Assembly (NCBI GenBank): GCA_012517255.1
Contig: JAAYVH010000094.1
Location: forward strand, 1-34,323
Length of the DNA stretch: 34,323 nt
Direction: 5' to 3'
DNA from: Chthonomonadales bacterium
GTDB taxonomy: Bacteria > Armatimonadota > Chthonomonadetes > Chthonomonadales > CAJBBX01
Positions 17,411 to 25,642 of the stretch are shown here, piece after piece. Position numbers and translations under genes: made by a program. The notes under the pieces were generated by a model. The model was given only the letters and a program-made list of their open reading frames with translations. It did not search any database and had not been told where the DNA came from. Positions within the stretch are counted from its first letter, which is position 1; each line of letters opens with the position of its first letter.

Positions 17411-18505
17411 TCATGTCTCCGAAGGTTGGTGTGGGTGGTGGCGGTCAGCGAGCGATTCGAACGGGTCCATGGCGTCCAGCGCCTGCAGGGGCTCGATCAG
17501 GCCCCTGACGAAGAAGCTGAGCCGCTCGCTCTCGGGGACCTTGGACCGGCCTATGACGCGGCAATGCAGCCACCGCGCCCGCATGAAGATCGGCAGCAGG
17601 CGGAGCTCATCAACGGTCAGGGGGTTTTCGCGGATGTAGGCTCCGAGAAACGCCGCAAACCGGTCTGTGTCTGGCAACCAGGTCCGAGTGAGCTTCCTGA
17701 TATCGGCGGAATCCACGTCGCCGTCACGCACGCCGCCGAAGAAGATCAGGCCGTCGGCGACATCGCGAATGCGCGGCTGCACCGTGCACCAGTCCATGTC
17801 CCATATCCCCGCGATCTGTCCGTCATCGGTGAAGGTGACGTTGGCCGGATGGAAATCGCCATGAATCACGTGTTTGGGCAACGCGTGATAGACGGAATCA
17901 GGAAGCAGCCGTTCGATCACCTCAAGCTGCGCGTCGAGATACGCCCGGCCAGGGCCATGGACACCGGCATCCGCCAGCTCGTCGCTCATCTCTTCGAGAC
18001 CGGCACGGACCTGGGCCGGATCGTCGTACCGCGGCCACTCCTTGCCGGGCGGCGGATCGAAGGAAGCCGCGGCGATGTGAAACCCGGCCAGAGCCGCCGC
18101 AGCGGCGCGGATCTCCCCGAGCGATCTGCGATCATGTGGCCGCCCTGGGCGATACGGGTACAGCTCATAGGTGTCGCCGCTGACGACAGCCCATCGGGAG
18201 CCGGACCGTGCACAGACTGCGAGGGGCGTAGGGACATCGCGACGTGCGAGATGCTCCATGAACCGGTGATCGAAGGCGACGTAGGCCGGCACGGCGTACT
18301 TCGGATTGCGGCGACGCAACACAAATCGGCCTCGATCCGTCGTGATCAGGCAGTTCGTGTTGGCCGTTCCGCCGGCAGGAAGCGGCGGCTCTACGGCATG
18401 CCCGACCTCATAGCGCTCGAGTACGCATGCGGCATCATCCATGGTGATCGGCCGCCGATCCACGATGGTAGGGCCGGTGGGTGTGCCCGCGCGTGACGTG
18501 CTCAA
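17411..18505 (-). CDS. APH/choline-kinase-fold phosphotransferase
   Basis: A 364-residue small-molecule kinase of the aminoglycoside phosphotransferase/homoserine kinase II fold. The catalytic loop is HGDFHPAN (215-222, base D217), and the metal-binding segment is IWDMDW (234-239). The N-lobe has PAGGTANTN (43-51), the nucleotide loop, and FVLRRR (61-66), which should supply the ATP-binding Lys/Arg position. It likely phosphorylates a hydroxyl on an alcohol, amino alcohol or sugar. The start is assigned at TTG 18505, with a weak ribosome site, 24 nt past the isochorismatase-like gene; ATG 18442 is an alternative but would cut the N-lobe. Resistance to an antibiotic is not suggested by the context. 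Confidence 0.8.
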   Translation of the reverse strand: MSTSRAGTPTGPTIVDRRPITMDDAACVLERYEVGHAVEPPLPAGGTANTNCLITTDRGRFVLRRRNPKYAVPAYVAFDHRFMEHLARRDVPTPLAVCARSGSRWAVVSGDTYELYPYRPGRPHDRRSLGEIRAAAAALAGFHIAAASFDPPPGKEWPRYDDPAQVRAGLEEMSDELADAGVHGPGRAYLDAQLEVIERLLPDSVYHALPKHVIHGDFHPANVTFTDDGQIAGIWDMDWCTVQPRIRDVADGLIFFGGVRDGDVDSADIRKLTRTWLPDTDRFAAFLGAYIRENPLTVDELRLLPIFMRARWLHCRVIGRSKVPESERLSFFVRGLIEPLQALDAMDPFESLADRHHPHQPSET

Positions 18506-18529
18506 CCTAGCGCCCCGGGAGCTCGGTCA

Positions 18530-19315
18530 TCATGGCTTGCTGCATGCCCCGATGAAGTCGCGGACTGACGCGGTGTAGCCGACCCAGCATTCGACGTACC
18601 GAATGGCGGTCTGGGTGTGGACCCGATCGGCCAGCGTCTCGGGGAACTCGACCGCCATGGTGGCGTCGCGCAGCAGCACGCACCGATACCCGCGTCCCGC
18701 CATGGGCTTCATGGAGGCCGGCGAATCCAGGATGCACAGGTTGGTGCAGAAGCCGGCGTAGATCAGCGTGTCAATGCCCCGTTCCCTGAGCCACGCGTCG
18801 AACTGGTCGGTGGTGACGATCATCGTTTCGCCGTCCACGGGCTTGACCGGCTCGGCAATGTCGAGCTGGGCCCAACCCTCCCAGTCGTTGAAGCCCTCGC
18901 CGTGCACGCGGTTAGCTCGCCGGGCCTGGTGGTCCGAAATAGGCGACCAGCCCCACGCCGGGGCTGTCGGCCGCGCATCAGCCTCTGGGAGCGGGGGCTG
19001 CAGACGCTTGTAGCGATTGCCGATCCGCTCGGGCTGCACATGCACGACGGGCATGCCCACGGCGCGCGCCGCCTGCAAGCAGGGCAAGATGGCCTCGGTG
19101 ATGATCTGCCACCCGGCCTCATGATTGGCAGGCGAGCCCATATCCACCCAGTAGTCCTCGGGCACGGGCGGGCCGCCGGGACACCCGACGTTCCAGCAGT
19201 GCAGTTCCACGAACGCCGTCCGGTGCAGGTCGAGGTCCCACGGCTCTTCGACGAGCCCTACCGGATTCGAGGTTGGGACCGCTCTGTAGAACCGGACCGG
19301 CAGCGTGATGGCCAT
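18530..19315 (-). CDS. Isochorismatase-like hydrolase with altered catalytic triad
   Basis: A 261-residue protein of the cysteine hydrolase fold. The C-terminal signature GFCTNLCILDSPAS (188-201) supplies the nucleophile position C194. The usual strand-1 Asp (xxVIDMQ) is matched by FVELHCWN, giving E37 or a shift, and the Lys normally following beta-3 appears as T168-T169 in ETMIVTTDQFDAW. The residues before 30 and the long loop at 100-150 are longer than in typical amidases. It may be a divergent amidase acting on a nitrogenous metabolite or a non-hydrolytic relative. It is 53 nt behind the DegT-type gene and 24 nt before the kinase gene. Confidence 0.75.
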   Translation of the reverse strand: MAITLPVRFYRAVPTSNPVGLVEEPWDLDLHRTAFVELHCWNVGCPGGPPVPEDYWVDMGSPANHEAGWQIITEAILPCLQAARAVGMPVVHVQPERIGNRYKRLQPPLPEADARPTAPAWGWSPISDHQARRANRVHGEGFNDWEGWAQLDIAEPVKPVDGETMIVTTDQFDAWLRERGIDTLIYAGFCTNLCILDSPASMKPMAGRGYRCVLLRDATMAVEFPETLADRVHTQTAIRYVECWVGYTASVRDFIGACSKP

Positions 19316-19368
19316 TCCTCACCCCCTCCCTTGCCCTCCCCCATCAAGCATGAGGGCTGCGCAGCTTC

Positions 19369-20604
19369 TCAGGTGCGGTTTGCGTCGGCTACGAGCCGAA
19401 CGATCTCGGCTGCGATGTGACAGTGCTCATCGGTGTACTTCTCGCATACCGTGGACCACCGGACGAAGCGGGACAGGTACTCGCGTGCCGTGGGGCACAC
19501 GGCCTCGCCGTAGCGATACTCGCGCGATGCAGGCGGCATCGAATAGGGATAGCGTTTGGCCCGGGCGTTCTCCTCAAGGAATGTCAACGCATCGGGCATA
19601 AGGTAGTAGCCGGCGATCCCCGCTCCCGGTATGCCCGCCTGAGCGCACTGATCGGCGAACTCCTCGGTCGTGCACCGGAACGCGCCCGGCTCGAGACTGA
19701 AGCCGAGCATCCAGCACGAGTAGACGTCCAGATAGTCGGGTATCGGGTGCGGCACGATCCCCGGGATTTCGGCGAGGAGCTTCGTGATCAGGCGCGCGAC
19801 CTCGTCGCGTCGTTTCACGTTCTCGTCCACGATCTCGAGCTGGGCCAGACAGATGGCGGCGGTGCACTGGGGCATACGATAGGCATAGCCCGGCTCCGTG
19901 TGCAGGCGTCCGAAATGGGGCTTCTGGACTCCGGCACGGCTCTGGCCGATGAAACGCATGCGCTCGGCGAAGGCATCGTCGTCGGTGACGATGCAGCCGC
20001 CTACGTCCGCGCCCATGGTTTTCTCGGAGTCGAACGAGAAGCCGGCCGCATGGCTGAGCGTGCCCGCGTAGCGTCCTTTGTACTTGCTGAACACGGCCTG
20101 GCAGCAATCCTCATAGACGGGAATGCCCCACCTGGCCGCAACGGCGTTGATGCCGTCCATGTCGCAGATGATGCCGGTCTTGTGCACAATCAGAATGGCC
20201 CGCGTCCGATCGGTAATGCAGGCTTCGACGGTGTCCGGGCTCACATTGACGGTGCCGGGCTCCGTGTCGGGGAAGACAGGTATGTAGTTCTCCCGAATGA
20301 TCCCCATGAGCGTCCCATAGTCGGTCACCGGGCTGACGATGATCTCGTCGCCGGGCTCGCCTCCCAGCGCCGCAGCCATGACCGCCAGAGCGGGAGTGCA
20401 GCCGGGCGTTGCGATGCAGTTGCGGACACCGATCTTCTCGGCGAAGGCTCGCTCGAAGCGACCCATCATGTCCACGGTGAGACCGCTGTCTACGACTTCC
20501 CGCAGATACTTCGACGCATTGGGACCCATGATCCGGGGGAAGGCGTTGGGCAGTTTCCCGGTCAGATGAGCCCAGGCTGCAGCGCCATACTTCGCTCGCT
20601 CCAT
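19369..20604 (-). CDS. DegT/DnrJ/EryC1/StrS-family PLP aminotransferase
   Basis: A 411-residue fold-type I PLP enzyme. Motifs include ATPGCTPAL (65-73), VYEDCCQA (163-170, with D166 contacting the PLP ring) and SFDSEKTMGADVGG (190-203, with K195 as likely Schiff-base lysine). Members make amino sugars, usually nucleotide-bound, by transamination, and some act as dehydratases. Here it sits in a probable catabolic cluster, so it may run in the degradative direction or act on free sugar derivatives. The ATG at 20604 has AGGAG about 9 nt upstream; the longer frame upstream is overlap with the VCBS gene. It lies 5 nt after that gene. Confidence 0.9.
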   Translation of the reverse strand: MERAKYGAAAWAHLTGKLPNAFPRIMGPNASKYLREVVDSGLTVDMMGRFERAFAEKIGVRNCIATPGCTPALAVMAAALGGEPGDEIIVSPVTDYGTLMGIIRENYIPVFPDTEPGTVNVSPDTVEACITDRTRAILIVHKTGIICDMDGINAVAARWGIPVYEDCCQAVFSKYKGRYAGTLSHAAGFSFDSEKTMGADVGGCIVTDDDAFAERMRFIGQSRAGVQKPHFGRLHTEPGYAYRMPQCTAAICLAQLEIVDENVKRRDEVARLITKLLAEIPGIVPHPIPDYLDVYSCWMLGFSLEPGAFRCTTEEFADQCAQAGIPGAGIAGYYLMPDALTFLEENARAKRYPYSMPPASREYRYGEAVCPTAREYLSRFVRWSTVCEKYTDEHCHIAAEIVRLVADANRT

Positions 20605-20609
20605 GATAG

Positions 20610-23336
20610 CTATCTCCTTCGATGTTGCTGTGGCGGCGCGACGGGTGGAACGGGCGCGGCCAATGGGGGCTTGAGCACCCGAACGGCATAGTCGTCGGTC
20701 TCGATGATGATCTCGGCAAGGCCGTCGCCGTCGAGGTCCGCTACGATCGTGTTGCGAATGGCCGAAGGGAACCGCTTCTTCCATAGAACGCGGCCCGTGC
20801 CATTGCGCTCGTCAAGCGCCACGAGGTCGCCGTTGGCCATGCCGAAGACGTAGTTGTCGCGACCGTCGCCGTCAATGTCGGCCGACGCGATCTGCGGGAG
20901 GGTAGACGACTTCACGCCAAGATCGAGCGTCCATCGGTCCTGAGCCGTGTTGACGTCTGCGCTGTGGAAAACTCCCTCGACGGTCATCATGCCCACGTCC
21001 CACCGCGGCCCGCCCCGGATCTTGGCGACAGCCGAGCCGCAGAAGCTGCGTTCGTAGATGCCGCCGTAGGGCGTTTTCGCGAGCCTCTTGCCTTCGGCGT
21101 CCAGTATCTCAAGGTTCTCCAGCCCCGGCGAAAGGACGATGCGGAGCTCTCTGTTGGGCCCGAAGGGGCCGATGATCGGAAGAACGTATTTGGCGCCGTC
21201 GCTCCGGTCCGGAATGTCGAGGAACCAGCCGCGAGCCACCATCGTGGACGCGCCGCTCGCTTCGTCCACGATCAGGTGCTTGCCATGGTTGTCCACAAAG
21301 AACCTCAGCTTGCCGTCCGTGCCGCGGAAGAGCGCGGCCTGCCTCGGATGCGGTCCTTCCTTCTCGTCGAGCCACAGGCGCCTCCCGCTGCCGTCGTAGA
21401 CGGCCTGAGCGCGCGTGTGCACGCCCGTCTGGAGCGGCACGAACAGGCGCATCGTCTCCGCGCCGTAGGGGATCAGCATGCCGGCGGTGCGAACGGGCGC
21501 ATACGGCAGTTCGATGGTGGTCAGGGGCTCACGGCTTCGCTGCGGATCGTAGAGATAGACCGCGTCGCGCTGCCAGTCCATGGCGCACACAATCCGCCGA
21601 CCGGTCGTCGCCTGCCAGACCGAAGGAACTGAGCCGCGCACCGTCCATGATGACGTGAAGGCGCCGCTCCGGGCCAGATCAGGCGCCCCGCCCACGATGT
21701 TCAGATCGGTCCGAGCCATGACCAGCTCGCGGCGGTTGCCGACCTGACATACGAGCGGGTTGTAGGCACCCACGGACGAGTCGCGTTTGGGCGGCGTGAA
21801 TGCCATATCGGGCCGAGCGATGCGGCTCTGCCCGAGGCTGAGCATCACGGACCGCGCAGCGTCGGTCACCTCGAACGGCTCGAACACCGACACGCCGTCA
21901 GCAATGCGCCATATCTGCTCCCGCGTATCGGTTCCCGGCCGGATCAGCATCAGGCCCGGCGGGTTCGGCCCAACGCCCACGTAGAGCGGGGTCTCGCGTC
22001 CCGCATGGAAGCCGGTGTCACGCGGCAGACGTCCCGCCGTCGTGGTTAGCCTCGCTTTCTCGATGGCCGCAATGTCCCGAAACGTCTGGCCGTCCACGGC
22101 TTGAATCGGCGCCGCCTCCGCGGTCCTGCGCGTCTGTTCGGTGGAGGTGATGATCTCGGGCCGACCGTCGCCATTGAGGTCATAGCACCCCCAGAAGTAC
22201 CTGTCCGGCAGGTCCGCAAGGCGAGCATCCCAGCCGCCGAATGCATCAAACACCACGGTATGCCAGCGCTTGTCGCCTTCGACGTTGAAGAGCCCGACCA
22301 CCATCTCGCGTCTGCCGTCGCCGTTGACGTCCGAGAATGAGGTGATGTTGGGCCGGAGTTCGTAGAAGTCGTCGGGAAGGTCATGCTCGATGAAGCGAGA
22401 CCAGACGTAGCGAAACGCCTTGCCGCCCTCGTTGCGCACGATGCCGATGTACTCCTCGACCTGGCATGAGACCATCACGGCGTCACGGTAGCCGTCGCCG
22501 TCAATGTCCACTGCCTGCAAGAGACCGTAGGGGCGGCCGGTGCCCTCGTGGCCCGGCACCGGATACTTCATGTCGAACTTGATCTTGCCCGTGTCGGTGT
22601 CTATGACGGCGAAATAGGACGGCTTGCCGGCAAGGAGCAGGTCCTCTCTGCCGTCATTGTCCATGTCGGCGAGGACCACATACGGGCCAAAGTTGGCCCA
22701 GTACGTGTCGGGGTAGCGCTCGTGCCAGACTTCGCGCGGTGGACCCAGACTGGCGAAATCGAAGGCGTGGCCCTCGATGGTGTTCTGCGGAAAGGCGAAC
22801 AGCCGGCCTCCCACAGCCCGCGGCGCGAAGTTGTAGCCTCCCTGATAGGCATTCCTCGGGGGATTCCAGCTCCAGAGCGTCTTGCCCGTCGCAAGATCGA
22901 AGAGACCATAGCCGTTGTTGCCCGCCGTGGCGAGCACCGCCTGCCGGTCCGGCGACCCGAAGCCCATCGTGGCGATAATCGTGCCGACACCGGCCGTGGG
23001 CCTTTCCCAGATGACGGCGCCGTCGGGCTTGACCAGCTCGAGACCCGATCCGAGTTGACGGAGGAACGCCTCACCGGAAGCAAGTTGGACCGACTCCATG
23101 TAGCTGCTGCCCGGGGGGAGACCGCCGTAGCGCCACACTTCCATGGGCGGTGCCGTGAAGCGCCCCTTGACGTCGGCGCGCGCTGTGTTCTGTGCGTCGT
23201 GGCGCATGAGCGGCCAGATGCCCTTCGGGAGGCCGGCGACGGGGATGGGGCGCTGGGCCCAGAGCGATGCCGCCACGAGCGCCGCGAACAGGGCTGCGAC
23301 CGCGCCTGGAACGGATGATGCGCGCGTGTTCGTCAT
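20610..23336 (-). CDS. Large secreted VCBS/FG-GAP repeat beta-propeller protein
   Basis: A 908-residue exported protein with a signal peptide (about 1-28, LWAQ). Six calcium-loop motifs of the FG-GAP/VCBS type are visible: DMDNDGREDLLL, DIDGDGYRDAVM, DVNGDGRREMVVG, DLNGDGRPEIITS, DIDGDGRDNYVFG and DLDGDGLAEIIIE. Between them are PQQ-like beta-propeller strands. Such proteins are stable scaffolds, often binding or processing glycans at the cell surface; no catalytic centre could be named. The start ATG overlaps the LacI gene stop as ATGA. Having it as the first gene after the regulator suggests it helps capture or sense the substrate handled by downstream enzymes. Confidence 0.85.
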   Translation of the reverse strand: MTNTRASSVPGAVAALFAALVAASLWAQRPIPVAGLPKGIWPLMRHDAQNTARADVKGRFTAPPMEVWRYGGLPPGSSYMESVQLASGEAFLRQLGSGLELVKPDGAVIWERPTAGVGTIIATMGFGSPDRQAVLATAGNNGYGLFDLATGKTLWSWNPPRNAYQGGYNFAPRAVGGRLFAFPQNTIEGHAFDFASLGPPREVWHERYPDTYWANFGPYVVLADMDNDGREDLLLAGKPSYFAVIDTDTGKIKFDMKYPVPGHEGTGRPYGLLQAVDIDGDGYRDAVMVSCQVEEYIGIVRNEGGKAFRYVWSRFIEHDLPDDFYELRPNITSFSDVNGDGRREMVVGLFNVEGDKRWHTVVFDAFGGWDARLADLPDRYFWGCYDLNGDGRPEIITSTEQTRRTAEAAPIQAVDGQTFRDIAAIEKARLTTTAGRLPRDTGFHAGRETPLYVGVGPNPPGLMLIRPGTDTREQIWRIADGVSVFEPFEVTDAARSVMLSLGQSRIARPDMAFTPPKRDSSVGAYNPLVCQVGNRRELVMARTDLNIVGGAPDLARSGAFTSSWTVRGSVPSVWQATTGRRIVCAMDWQRDAVYLYDPQRSREPLTTIELPYAPVRTAGMLIPYGAETMRLFVPLQTGVHTRAQAVYDGSGRRLWLDEKEGPHPRQAALFRGTDGKLRFFVDNHGKHLIVDEASGASTMVARGWFLDIPDRSDGAKYVLPIIGPFGPNRELRIVLSPGLENLEILDAEGKRLAKTPYGGIYERSFCGSAVAKIRGGPRWDVGMMTVEGVFHSADVNTAQDRWTLDLGVKSSTLPQIASADIDGDGRDNYVFGMANGDLVALDERNGTGRVLWKKRFPSAIRNTIVADLDGDGLAEIIIETDDYAVRVLKPPLAAPVPPVAPPQQHRRR

Positions 23337-24367
23337 CCTCGATGCGCCGGAGCCGCGCAGGACTTGCGCTCCGTCAGGCGCACGGGCAACGTTATGCCGG
23401 ATACCGCGTGACTGCGCCGCTCGATGGCATCCACCAGCGATGCCGCCGCCAGGGCTCCCGCTTCCGCGATCGGTGTCAGCACCGAACTCATGGCGGGATC
23501 GGCGATGCGGGCGATCACCGTGTCGTTGTAGCCGACGATGGAAACCTCGTCGGGAACCTTGATGCCGGCGTGCCGCAGAGCACGCAGCGCTCCGAGCGCC
23601 AGGAAGTCGTTGCGGGCGAAGATGGCCGTCCATTCACGCCCGGCCTCCAGCGCCTGACGGGTCAACAAGAAGCCGTTCTCGAACTGATCGGAGCTCAGTT
23701 GGCCCCGCCACTCGATGGGACCCGCGGATCCGGGCACGGCCGAAATGGCCGCTCGATAGCCGGCAACCTTGTCGGGCGTCGTTCCATCATCCGGATAGTC
23801 GCCGAACAGCCCGACGATGGCTCGATGCCCGTGAGCCGCAAGATGGCCGACAGCCAGCGCCGCTCCCGCGACATCGTCCCAGGTAACGCAGTTGGGCAGA
23901 GGGACGCGCGCGCTCCATACGAACACGGTCGGAATGGGCAGACGCCCGAAGCCCTGCGCCTCATTGGTCGGGTCCGCCAGCAGGATGGCTCCGTCAACGC
24001 GGCCCTCCGACAGCAGTCCCTCGGCGTCTGTGCACACTGCCAGCCGGTATCCGCGCTTGCGAAGCTCATCCTCGACGGGACCCAGCATCTGCGCGAAGTG
24101 CGGATCGGTCATCTCCTGGGTGAACAGGGCCGCCGTATAGGTCCGGCGAGTCGCCAGAGCGCGGGCGATGGCATTGGGGCGGTACATGAGCCTTTCGGCG
24201 GCATCGCGGATCCGCTGCTCTGTCTCCGGCGTGATCGGCACTGCCAGCTTGCTGTTGAGAACACGGGATACGGTCGCCACGGAAACGCCCGCTTCGCGAG
24301 CGACGTCGGCCAACGTTGCGGGCCGCTCAGGAGGTTGAGCGTAAGGCTTTACTGTAAGCGTTTGCAT
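23333..24367 (-). CDS. LacI-family transcriptional regulator
   Basis: A 344-residue repressor-type protein. The N-terminal helix-turn-helix is at 18-38 (TLADVAREAGVSVATVSRVLN), with a hinge helix ending near RTYTAAL. A periplasmic-binding-protein-like sensor domain (about 75-335) follows, likely binding a sugar or sugar derivative. The ATG at 24367 is chosen because the next in-frame ATG (24397) falls inside the putative -10 box. An operator (24353-24366) lies over its first codons, predicting autoregulation. It heads eleven co-directional genes. The inducing ligand is unknown. Confidence 0.92.
   Translation of the reverse strand: MQTLTVKPYAQPPERPATLADVAREAGVSVATVSRVLNSKLAVPITPETEQRIRDAAERLMYRPNAIARALATRRTYTAALFTQEMTDPHFAQMLGPVEDELRKRGYRLAVCTDAEGLLSEGRVDGAILLADPTNEAQGFGRLPIPTVFVWSARVPLPNCVTWDDVAGAALAVGHLAAHGHRAIVGLFGDYPDDGTTPDKVAGYRAAISAVPGSAGPIEWRGQLSSDQFENGFLLTRQALEAGREWTAIFARNDFLALGALRALRHAGIKVPDEVSIVGYNDTVIARIADPAMSSVLTPIAEAGALAAASLVDAIERRSHAVSGITLPVRLTERKSCAAPAHRG
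24353..24366. promoter_or_regulatory. LacI-type operator over the regulator gene start
   Basis: TGTAAGCGTTTGCA is an imperfect palindrome with central CG, the classic LacI-family operator form. It overlaps the start codon and first codons of the regulator gene, roughly +15 to +30 relative to the predicted promoter. An exact inverted copy lies at 25614-25627. The resemblance to cre sites is a family property, because CcpA is itself a LacI-type protein. Confidence 0.75.
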
Positions 24368-24387
24368 GTTGCAGAATACCCGATGGA

Positions 24388-24416
24388 AGGGTACCATGAG
24401 TGTCGTCCGGTGTCAA
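24388..24416 (-). promoter_or_regulatory. Predicted promoter for the LacI-led operon
   Basis: On the minus strand, TTGACA (24416-24411) is followed after exactly 17 nt by TACCCT (24393-24388). The -35 is perfect but the -10 is weak, which would suit a moderate regulator promoter. Transcription starting near 24381 leaves about 14 nt before the ATG at 24367, with the operator immediately downstream. Confidence 0.5.
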
Positions 24417-24494
24417 GACGTGCGTATGGTTCCATGGCCGCCCCAAAGCACGGTCTCGATGCCGGAGTACCATGGTGTGAGAGGAGCCTGTCCC

Positions 24495-24701
24495 ATGAAG
24501 GTAAGAGCTCTGTTCGCCTGCGCCACCGCCTTTGCCGTACTGGCCGCGCTCGGCTGCGCGAAGAAGCCGCCGGACCTCAGCGACATTCCCGAGCCCAAGC
24601 CGCCTCCGGGCTACAGTCCGCCTCCGGACAAGGCCCCCGCTGCGCCGGGCTCGCCGCAGACCGCTCCGCAGACCCCTCAGCCGACGGATAGCGGGAAGTA
24701 G
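24495..24701 (+). CDS. Small proline-rich putative lipoprotein
   Basis: A 68-residue exported peptide. Residues 1-20 form a hydrophobic signal ending AALGC, so C21 is a plausible lipid-attached cysteine, although the lipobox is not canonical. The mature part is short and rich in Pro, Lys and Ser/Thr, with no fold recognised. GAGGAG lies 8 nt upstream of the ATG. It is followed by a strong terminator. A weak plus-strand promoter (TTGCAG 24369-24374, 17 nt, TACCAT 24392-24397) could drive it and would overlap the divergent LacI promoter. Small lipoproteins like this are common and often orphan; function unknown. Confidence 0.65.
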   Translation: MKVRALFACATAFAVLAALGCAKKPPDLSDIPEPKPPPGYSPPPDKAPAAPGSPQTAPQTPQPTDSGK

Positions 24702-24740
24702 ACCGCCGCGGCATACCGGGCCGCGCCGGAAAGCAAAGAA

Positions 24741-24771
24741 GGCGCCCCGGAGTCGGGGCGCCTCTCTTGTT
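24741..24771. terminator. Bidirectional Rho-independent terminator
   Basis: GGCGCCCCG (24741-24749) and CGGGGCGCC (24754-24762) form a 9-bp stem with a 4-nt loop. A T-rich TCTCTTGTT follows on the plus strand, and the minus strand reads TTCTTTGCTTT after the stem. It sits between the convergent lipoprotein and prepilin genes and can serve both. Confidence 0.85.
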
Positions 24772-24786
24772 CGGGCCAGGTTCGGG

Positions 24787-25497
24787 CTACTTATACTGCA
24801 GGTCCCACTGCATATAGCCGGTGTAGGTGATGAGGAACCGGCCGCTGTTGAACTTCGCGTGCCCATCGCAGTAGGCCACATTCACGCCGCCATGGTGGAT
24901 GAACACGGTGTAGAACAGGTTGGGATCCGCAAGCAGGAATCGCGCTACGTCGTACATGCCGCTCGTGCCGTTAATGAAGGCATAGAACTCGCCATAGATG
25001 CCTCCGTATAGACGGTCATAGTAGAACCATGACGGCTTCGCGCAGTTGATCGCGGCGGTCTGGGCCGGATAGAGCACCTCGGCATCCGATGCCCCCTTGT
25101 AGAAGCTGTAGCTGCCTCCCGGGGGATACCAGAAGTAGCCCAGATGGATATTGTACGAGTACGTGGACAGCGTGTTGTACTGGGTGAACTTGGTCATGGA
25201 CGGGCAGTACAGGATGCCGCCGTTCTTGATGTACGCCTGCAGCTTGTTGTGGCCGTACCACTTGTTCACGTCGGCGAACCCATCCTCGAGGTTGGCCGCG
25301 AACGGGAACATCTCGTCATAGTCCTGCACGTACATCCGCAGCGACAGACCGAGCTGCTTGGTGTTGGACAGGCATGACGTAGCCCGGGCCTTTTCGCGGG
25401 CTTGTGCGAACACCGGGAACAGGATTGCCGCGAGGATGGCGATGATGGCGATCACCACCAGGAGCTCGATCAACGTAAACCCTTTGTTACGTCTCAC
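24787..25497 (-). CDS. Prepilin-like protein with H-X9-DG motif (DUF1559-like)
   Basis: A 236-residue pilin-like secreted protein. A very short leader (VRRNKG, read with initiator Met) precedes [16 protein letters not shown], and peptidase cleavage would fall after Gly. CPSMTK lies near the middle, and [15 protein letters not shown] near the C-terminus is the H-X9-DG signature. The start is placed at GTG 25497 because GGAGGT sits 7 nt upstream and the leader is then ideal; an ATG at 25512 includes that ribosome site inside the gene. A strong promoter and a LacI-type operator lie upstream, with a leader of about 138 nt. It resembles the protein at 8705-9493 mainly in the first 50 residues. Confidence 0.9.
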   Translation of the reverse strand: MRRNKGFTLIELLVVIAIIAILAAILFPVFAQAREKARATSCLSNTKQLGLSLRMYVQDYDEMFPFAANLEDGFADVNKWYGHNKLQAYIKNGGILYCPSMTKFTQYNTLSTYSYNIHLGYFWYPPGGSYSFYKGASDAEVLYPAQTAAINCAKPSWFYYDRLYGGIYGEFYAFINGTSGMYDVARFLLADPNLFYTVFIHHGGVNVAYCDGHAKFNSGRFLITYTGYMQWDLQYK

Positions 25498-25613
25498 TTT
25501 CGACACCTCCATGTAGATTGAGCCGGATTGCTTCCCTTGCCTGAGGGCGCCTGCATGGCGAATGCACGTCGGCGGACCGACGGCGCCGTCGCAACGCACT
25601 CTCTCGCCCGCAA

Positions 25614-25627
25614 TGCAAACGCTTACA
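25614..25627. promoter_or_regulatory. LacI-type operator between prepilin and kinase genes
   Basis: TGCAAACGCTTACA is the exact reverse complement of the site over the regulator gene start, and the identity extends to 15 nt (ATGCAAACGCTTACA). It lies at about +9 to +22 of the minus-strand promoter at 25643-25671, where a bound repressor would block transcription. It is also about 80 nt before the plus-strand kinase gene, so it may influence both directions. Confidence 0.75.
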
Positions 25628-25642
25628 TTACGCGGATGGTGT

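Noticed and set aside
17446-17465. GATTCGAACGGG segment as part of a tRNA
   Set aside because: It is inside the C-terminal coding region of the kinase gene, and no cloverleaf can be built around it.
24369-24397. Plus-strand TTGCAG-N17-TACCAT as the lipoprotein promoter
   Set aside because: Only three of six -35 bases match; kept as a note rather than a call.
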